NCBI GenBank assembly: GCA_021647535.1
Contig: JAKIUO010000130.1
Coordinates: 1 to 8,327, forward strand
DNA: 8,327 bases
Origin: Hyphomicrobiaceae bacterium
GTDB lineage: Bacteria; Pseudomonadota; Alphaproteobacteria; Rhizobiales; JAKIUO01
Direction: 5' to 3'
A program made the position numbers and the translations under genes. The first letter of the stretch is position 1; every line of letters begins with the position of its first letter. Below the pieces are notes generated by a model that worked only from the letters and a program-made list of their open reading frames with translations, ran no database searches and was not told where the DNA came from. Below are positions 4,637-8,327 of this stretch, one piece after another.

Positions 4637-7321
4637 TTATTGGATCACTTTGAAAATGATCTCATAGCAGTCAACCGACAGGCCCTTATGAGCGGCCAAC
4701 TCGTCGAGAATGGGTTTGATCTTGGCGCGACGTCCTGGCTCCAGGACTTTCCAGCTCTCGAAACTGCCAGCGAGGCGAGAGGCGATTTGCGGATTAAAGC
4801 TGTCAATCTCTATAATATTGCGGGCGACAAATTCATACCCTTTGCCATCGGCGCGATTAAATTGCACAGAATTGCTCATGGCAAAAGCGCCGATCAAAGC
4901 CCGGGCCTTATTGGGGTTTTTGAGAGAAAACAGCGGATTTTTCATCAGTTCGGTGATCAGGTCGAGCGTGTCATCGCAGGGCGACATGGCCTGAAAGGCG
5001 AACCATTTGTCGATGACCACATGATCATCTTTCCATTTGTCATAAAAATCTTCAAAGGCCTGCTGGCGCTCGGGGGTATTGGTTTGCGCCAGAAGCTCAA
5101 GAGCTGTGGCCACTTCGGTCATGTTGTCACCGTTGCGATAATGCTCATAGAGGCGCTCAATGTCTCCGGGCTCATCCGTGGCACATAAAAGGCCAAGGCA
5201 GGCATGGCGCAGGCTGCGCTTGGCAGCACTGGCGGCGTCCGGGCTAAAGGGGCCGGATACATCAGTGGTCTCATAGATCTTTGTCAGCTCATCGCGCAGC
5301 TGCTCGCCAATCGCGCTGCGTAATGTCTTGCGCACCTCATGGATGGCCGGATGGTCGATATGTTCGCCGAGCTCACGGGCAATATCATTGACGCCGGGAA
5401 AGGCCAGCAGGGCAGGCGAAAACAAAGGATCAAGCCTCTTGGGCTGCAAGGCGTTGTGCAGGGCATTGCCGAGCTGTTTGCCGGGGCGTTGCGGCTTGCC
5501 GTTTTGCGCAGCTTTTACGTTTTCAACGAGCAGCGCCAGCATGGAGGATTGCGTGGCCTGCCAGCGGTTGAAACGATCACTATCGTTTGCGGCCAGAAAG
5601 AGCAGCTCGTCACTATCGCTATTGGTTTTGAGTTTGACCGGCGCGGAGAAATTTCGCAGCAGGGAAGCGGTGGGGCGCTTTTTGATATTCTTGAAGGTAA
5701 AGCTTTGCTCCCGTTTTTTGACATGCAGCAGACCGTCAACGATTTTTGTTCCGTCCGATAATTGAAGCGGTAGATCGTCGCCGTTTTCGTCCAGCAGACC
5801 CATTTTCAGCGGGATATGGTAGGCGTCTTTATGCTCTTGCCCGGGGCTTGGCGACAGCAATTGTGTGACGTGCAGCGTTGCCGTTTGTGCTTTTTCGTCA
5901 AAATCGAGCGCACAGGCCAGCTCAGGTGTGCCGGCTTGCGAATACCACGCCATGAATTGCGAGAAGTCTTCACCGCTGACATCGGCAAAACATTTGATGA
6001 ACTGTTCGACAATACAAGCTTCGCCATCATGACGCTCGAAATAAAGATCCATGCCTTTGCGGAACATGTCTTCGCCCAGCATGGTATGGATCATCCGAAT
6101 GACCTCGGCGCCCTTGCTGTAGACGGTCGCGGTATAAAAATTATTGATCTCGATAAAGTGGTCAGGGCGCACCGGATGGGCCAGTGGGCCAGCATCTTCC
6201 GGGAACTGGCCAGCGCGCAGGCCGCGCACATCCATGATGCGCTGGCTGGTGCGATCGCGCTCATCCATGGAAAATTCCTGATCGCGAAACACCGTCAGCC
6301 CTTCTTTCAGGCAAAGCTGGAACCAGTCGCGACAGGTGATGCGATTGCCGGTCCAGTTGTGAAAATATTCATGGGCAATGACGCCTTCAATCGCCGCATA
6401 ATTACCATCGGTGGCGGTATCGGGACGGGCCAGAACAAGCTTGTCATTAAAGACATTGAGCCCCTTGTTTTCCATCGCCCCCATATTGAAATCGGAGACG
6501 GCAACGATCATGAACAGATCAAGATCATATTCGCGGCCAAAGCGTTCCTCGTCCCATTTCATCGAGCGCTTCAGGCTGTCCATGGCCCAGTCGCAGCGAT
6601 CTTCTTTGCCTGGCTCCACATAAATATGCAGATCGACGGTGCGCCCGCTCATGGTTTCGAAGCTGTCTTTGACGACAGTCAGATCGCCGCCGACCATGGC
6701 AAACAGGTAAGAGGGCTTTTTGAAGGGGTCTTCCCACAGGGCATAATGGCGGCCATCAGGTAGATCGCCTTTGTCCATTAAATTGCCATTGGAGAGCAGA
6801 ATGGGCGCCTGTTTTTTGTCTGCCTCAAGACGCACACGATAAGTGCTCAAAACATCAGGGCGGTCCAGAAACCAGGTGATGCGCCGAAAGCCTTCGGCCT
6901 CGCACTGGGTGCAAAATATATTGCTGGAGCGGTAAAGCCCGGACAAGGATTTGTTGGCCTCGGGATCACAGCTTGAAAGGGTGATGATGGTGAACTGGTC
7001 GGGCAGGGGGCGTTTGGGAGCCTTGTCCGAAAGCACAGGCAAGCGAGAGATGGTCAGTCTGTTGTCTGTGATGTCGAATTGTTCTTTCGGGATGGTCAGA
7101 CCGTTTATGGCCAGCTCTTGCAGCTTGATGTTCTCGCCATCCAGCACGAGAGGGGCGCTTTTATCGGGGTGCTCAGGGTTGCGCCTGATTTGCAGGCGTG
7201 AGGCAATGGTCGTTTTTGAGGGGTGCAGCTTGATATCAAGATCGACCTGGTCAATCAAAAAAGCGGGGACTTCATAGTCCTTGAGATAGATCATTTCTGG
7301 TTTTTTATCTGCGCTTGTCAT
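4637..7321 (-). CDS. pepN: Aminopeptidase N (M1 family zinc metallopeptidase)
   Basis: This enzyme removes N-terminal amino acids from peptides in the cytoplasm, with a broad preference, during peptide turnover. The ATG at 7321 gives 894 aa (E. coli PepN has 870) and has GGGG 6 nt upstream; the in-frame TTG at 7327 abuts that purine run and is less likely. The zinc site is HEYFH (H317, E318, H321) with E340 in LKEGLTVFRDQEF. The GAMEN exopeptidase motif is at 281-285, E141 (QCEAEGFR) and E284 anchor the substrate N-terminus, and Y401 (FYTATVYSKGAEVIRM) is the catalytic tyrosine. Each residue sits exactly 20 positions after its E. coli counterpart, as I recall that numbering. The rest is the usual beta domain and C-terminal helical domain. 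No signal peptide is seen. A terminator just upstream suggests that pepN is transcribed from a nearby promoter. Confidence 0.97.
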   Translation of the reverse strand: MTSADKKPEMIYLKDYEVPAFLIDQVDLDIKLHPSKTTIASRLQIRRNPEHPDKSAPLVLDGENIKLQELAINGLTIPKEQFDITDNRLTISRLPVLSDKAPKRPLPDQFTIITLSSCDPEANKSLSGLYRSSNIFCTQCEAEGFRRITWFLDRPDVLSTYRVRLEADKKQAPILLSNGNLMDKGDLPDGRHYALWEDPFKKPSYLFAMVGGDLTVVKDSFETMSGRTVDLHIYVEPGKEDRCDWAMDSLKRSMKWDEERFGREYDLDLFMIVAVSDFNMGAMENKGLNVFNDKLVLARPDTATDGNYAAIEGVIAHEYFHNWTGNRITCRDWFQLCLKEGLTVFRDQEFSMDERDRTSQRIMDVRGLRAGQFPEDAGPLAHPVRPDHFIEINNFYTATVYSKGAEVIRMIHTMLGEDMFRKGMDLYFERHDGEACIVEQFIKCFADVSGEDFSQFMAWYSQAGTPELACALDFDEKAQTATLHVTQLLSPSPGQEHKDAYHIPLKMGLLDENGDDLPLQLSDGTKIVDGLLHVKKREQSFTFKNIKKRPTASLLRNFSAPVKLKTNSDSDELLFLAANDSDRFNRWQATQSSMLALLVENVKAAQNGKPQRPGKQLGNALHNALQPKRLDPLFSPALLAFPGVNDIARELGEHIDHPAIHEVRKTLRSAIGEQLRDELTKIYETTDVSGPFSPDAASAAKRSLRHACLGLLCATDEPGDIERLYEHYRNGDNMTEVATALELLAQTNTPERQQAFEDFYDKWKDDHVVIDKWFAFQAMSPCDDTLDLITELMKNPLFSLKNPNKARALIGAFAMSNSVQFNRADGKGYEFVARNIIEIDSFNPQIASRLAGSFESWKVLEPGRRAKIKPILDELAAHKGLSVDCYEIIFKVIQ

Positions 7322-7345
7322 ATCCAACCCCGTTCAACCGTTCAT

Positions 7346-7381
7346 AAAAAAAGAGCACCATACCCGAAGATATAGTGCTCT
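7346..7381 (-). terminator. Intrinsic terminator with a C(UUCG)G tetraloop
   Basis: Read on the minus strand, a 13-bp stem runs agagcac-t-ata-t-c, then the loop ttcg, then g-g-tat-g-gtgctct, and leads into a run of Ts (7352 down to 7346). The two non-Watson-Crick pairs are U-G wobbles in the minus-strand RNA but C-A mismatches in the plus-strand RNA, which fixes the direction. The stable cUUCGg loop and T-run make this a convincing terminator for the 180-aa protein gene, 66 bases past its stop. It lies only about 25 bases before the pepN start. Confidence 0.88.
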
Positions 7382-7447
7382 TTACGCAATACGTGTGCGC
7401 TTGCAAACCGTTTTGCGTGTTTTTTTTGAATTTGTGATCGCAATGCT

Positions 7448-7990
7448 CTAGTCAATCTGCGCAAGAACTTTTTGCGCCAGAGCGGCGATCTGCACAGTCG
7501 ATTCTGGCAAGTTCTCTTCCTGCTCATTGACATCCTCAATAAACTGGTAGAGCAGGGCGGCAATCATTGGCGCTTTGGCCAGCAATCGGGCTTGACGCTC
7601 AATGAGGTCAGGGTCGCGATCATATTCCGCTCCTGGGACACGCCAGCCGCCCCAGTCGCGCTCAGTGGTGACGACAACGGGGTGTGTGCCGGGATAGGGG
7701 TGGTGTCCGCATTCCTTGGAGCTTTTCCATTTGTTCTGGGCGCGCACAACGTGCCAGGTGCGATTGTCCTCGGACTTCACGCCGATAGGGGAGGTCGCAG
7801 CATCAATGTCGGTTTCACCGGCTTCCAGTTCGTCCTGAGCGAATTCGCGGCCCATGCCGACATCATAACTGATCTTGATGGGCTCTTCGATACCCTTGAT
7901 CCATTTGGGGACAATGGTCTCGATGAAGCCCCATGTTCCAACAGGTTTTACAAAAACGCGTTGTGCTTTATGATATCGTGCTTTAGCCAC
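7448..7990 (-). CDS. Uncharacterised 180-aa protein, probably conserved in Alphaproteobacteria
   Basis: The product is a soluble protein of unknown function. The GTG start at 7990 has only a weak purine-rich upstream region (gacgaaagaac), but the N-terminus MAKARYHKAQRVFVKPVG is basic and plausible, and no better start precedes it. The body is rich in tryptophan and glycine (TWGFIETIVPKWIKG, ERDWGGWRVPGAEYDRDP), has a single cysteine (C94, KECGHHPYPG) with two histidines beside it, and ends in two amphipathic helices (about 128-180). There is no signal peptide or membrane segment. The long plus-strand frame over the same bases (7472-8038) is rejected because the minus-strand frame has a matching terminator and protein-like composition. 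It diverges from dusA over 94 bp; proteins like this beside dusA seem familiar in Alphaproteobacteria, but that is from memory. Confidence 0.8.
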   Translation of the reverse strand: MAKARYHKAQRVFVKPVGTWGFIETIVPKWIKGIEEPIKISYDVGMGREFAQDELEAGETDIDAATSPIGVKSEDNRTWHVVRAQNKWKSSKECGHHPYPGTHPVVVTTERDWGGWRVPGAEYDRDPDLIERQARLLAKAPMIAALLYQFIEDVNEQEENLPESTVQIAALAQKVLAQID

Positions 7991-8084
7991 TTATTTGTTC
8001 TTTCGTCTTGTATGATTTCACACCGACAATTTGCATAAAAGAGTACGGCGGGGATCTTAATTTCTGGTTTATGGCGCTCTCAAA
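7991..8084. promoter_or_regulatory. Divergent intergenic region between the 180-aa protein gene and dusA
   Basis: Both neighbouring genes read outwards from this 94-bp stretch, so it must hold two promoters, possibly overlapping. It is AT-rich around 7991-8040, but I cannot place a confident -35/-10 pair on either strand. A five-codon frame (ATG 8071, MALSK, stop 8086-8088) overlaps the dusA start as ATGA. Neither it nor dusA has a clear Shine-Dalgarno sequence. Confidence 0.5.
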
Positions 8085-8327
8085 ATGAAACAATTTCTCA
8101 ATCCCCGCTTTTCCATCGCTCCGATGATGGAGTGGACCGACCGTCATTGCCGGTTTCTACACCGTTTGCTGACCAGGCGGGCGCTGCTGTTTAGCGAAAT
8201 GGTGACCAGCGCCGCGCTCACCCATGGTGACCCTGAACGTTTGATCGGGTTCGATCCGGTGGAGCACAAGGTTGCGGTGCAATTGGGGGGATCAGACCCG
8301 GACGAACTGGCCAGAGCCACCGCGAAC
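8085..8327 (+). CDS. dusA: tRNA-dihydrouridine synthase A, N-terminal part (cut by window edge)
   Basis: DusA is an FMN-dependent enzyme that uses NADPH to reduce uridine to dihydrouridine at positions 20/20a of the tRNA D-loop. Eighty-one complete codons are visible, starting MKQFLNPRFSIAPMMEWTDR and continuing HCRFLHRLL. The motifs APMMxWTDRHCR (FMN-binding start of the TIM barrel), FSEMVTSAA and VAVQLGGSDPDELA are diagnostic of the DusA branch. The active-site cysteine and the tRNA-binding helical domain lie beyond the right edge. The ATG at 8085 is the only good start, since an in-frame stop lies at 8058 and no other ATG intervenes; upstream bases carry no clear ribosome-binding site. The 5' end of dusA is a known integration hotspot for prophages and islands, but no integrase is visible here. 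Confidence 0.95.
   Translation, partial: MKQFLNPRFSIAPMMEWTDRHCRFLHRLLTRRALLFSEMVTSAALTHGDPERLIGFDPVEHKVAVQLGGSDPDELARATAN

Noticed and set aside
4625..5188. A 187-codon plus-strand frame at the 3' end of pepN
   Set aside because: It lies almost wholly antisense to the pepN C-terminal domain and shows no motifs; it is a shadow frame.
5816..6763. A 315-codon plus-strand open frame opposite pepN
   Set aside because: The minus strand here carries the conserved GAMEN, HEYFH and catalytic-tyrosine motifs of aminopeptidase N. The opposite frame is open because of codon bias and has no ribosome-binding site or recognisable domain.
7472..8038. A 188-codon plus-strand open frame opposite the 180-aa protein gene
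   Set aside because: The minus-strand frame has a more protein-like composition and its own terminator at 7346-7381. The plus frame would also run into the dusA upstream region without a ribosome-binding site.

Overview
The window looks like ordinary chromosome of an alphaproteobacterium of moderate GC content, with a piece of a transposable element at its left edge. Three things point to Alphaproteobacteria: a cytoplasmic histidine kinase with a PAS domain of the type common in that class and an H-box region resembling PleC/DivJ-type kinases; the style of the 180-aa uncharacterised protein next to dusA; and a DusA N-terminus typical of Proteobacteria. The assignment is inference, and I cannot name a genus.

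Layout. Positions 1-251 are the right end of an IS4-family insertion sequence, with the last 78 residues of its transposase. An open frame of about 36 codons follows directly and may be the 3' remnant of a gene the element interrupted. After a leader containing three stacked hairpins comes a 329-aa YkgJ-type cysteine-cluster protein (574-1563), closed by a strong intrinsic terminator. Next are a short secreted protein of unknown function (1708-2280), about 500 bases of AT-rich DNA with no convincing gene, and a small, very basic protein that must start at TTG (2776-3072). That gene converges, 22 bp apart, on a leftward block: a PAS sensor histidine kinase (3095-4456) and, upstream of it, pepN for aminopeptidase N (4637-7321). 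Still on the minus strand, a 180-aa conserved-looking protein (7448-7990) ends at a C(UUCG)G-loop terminator just before pepN. Divergent from it, dusA begins at 8085 and runs off the right edge.

Working together. PepN (peptide turnover) and DusA (tRNA dihydrouridine) are housekeeping enzymes. The kinase has no response regulator in the window, so it is an orphan that probably joins a phosphorelay encoded elsewhere. I see no defence island, CRISPR array, toxin-antitoxin pair or biosynthetic cluster. The points most worth a second look are non-coding: the hairpin-rich ykgJ leader, the terminator pressed against the pepN start, the paired dyads ahead of the kinase gene, and the IS/gene junction.
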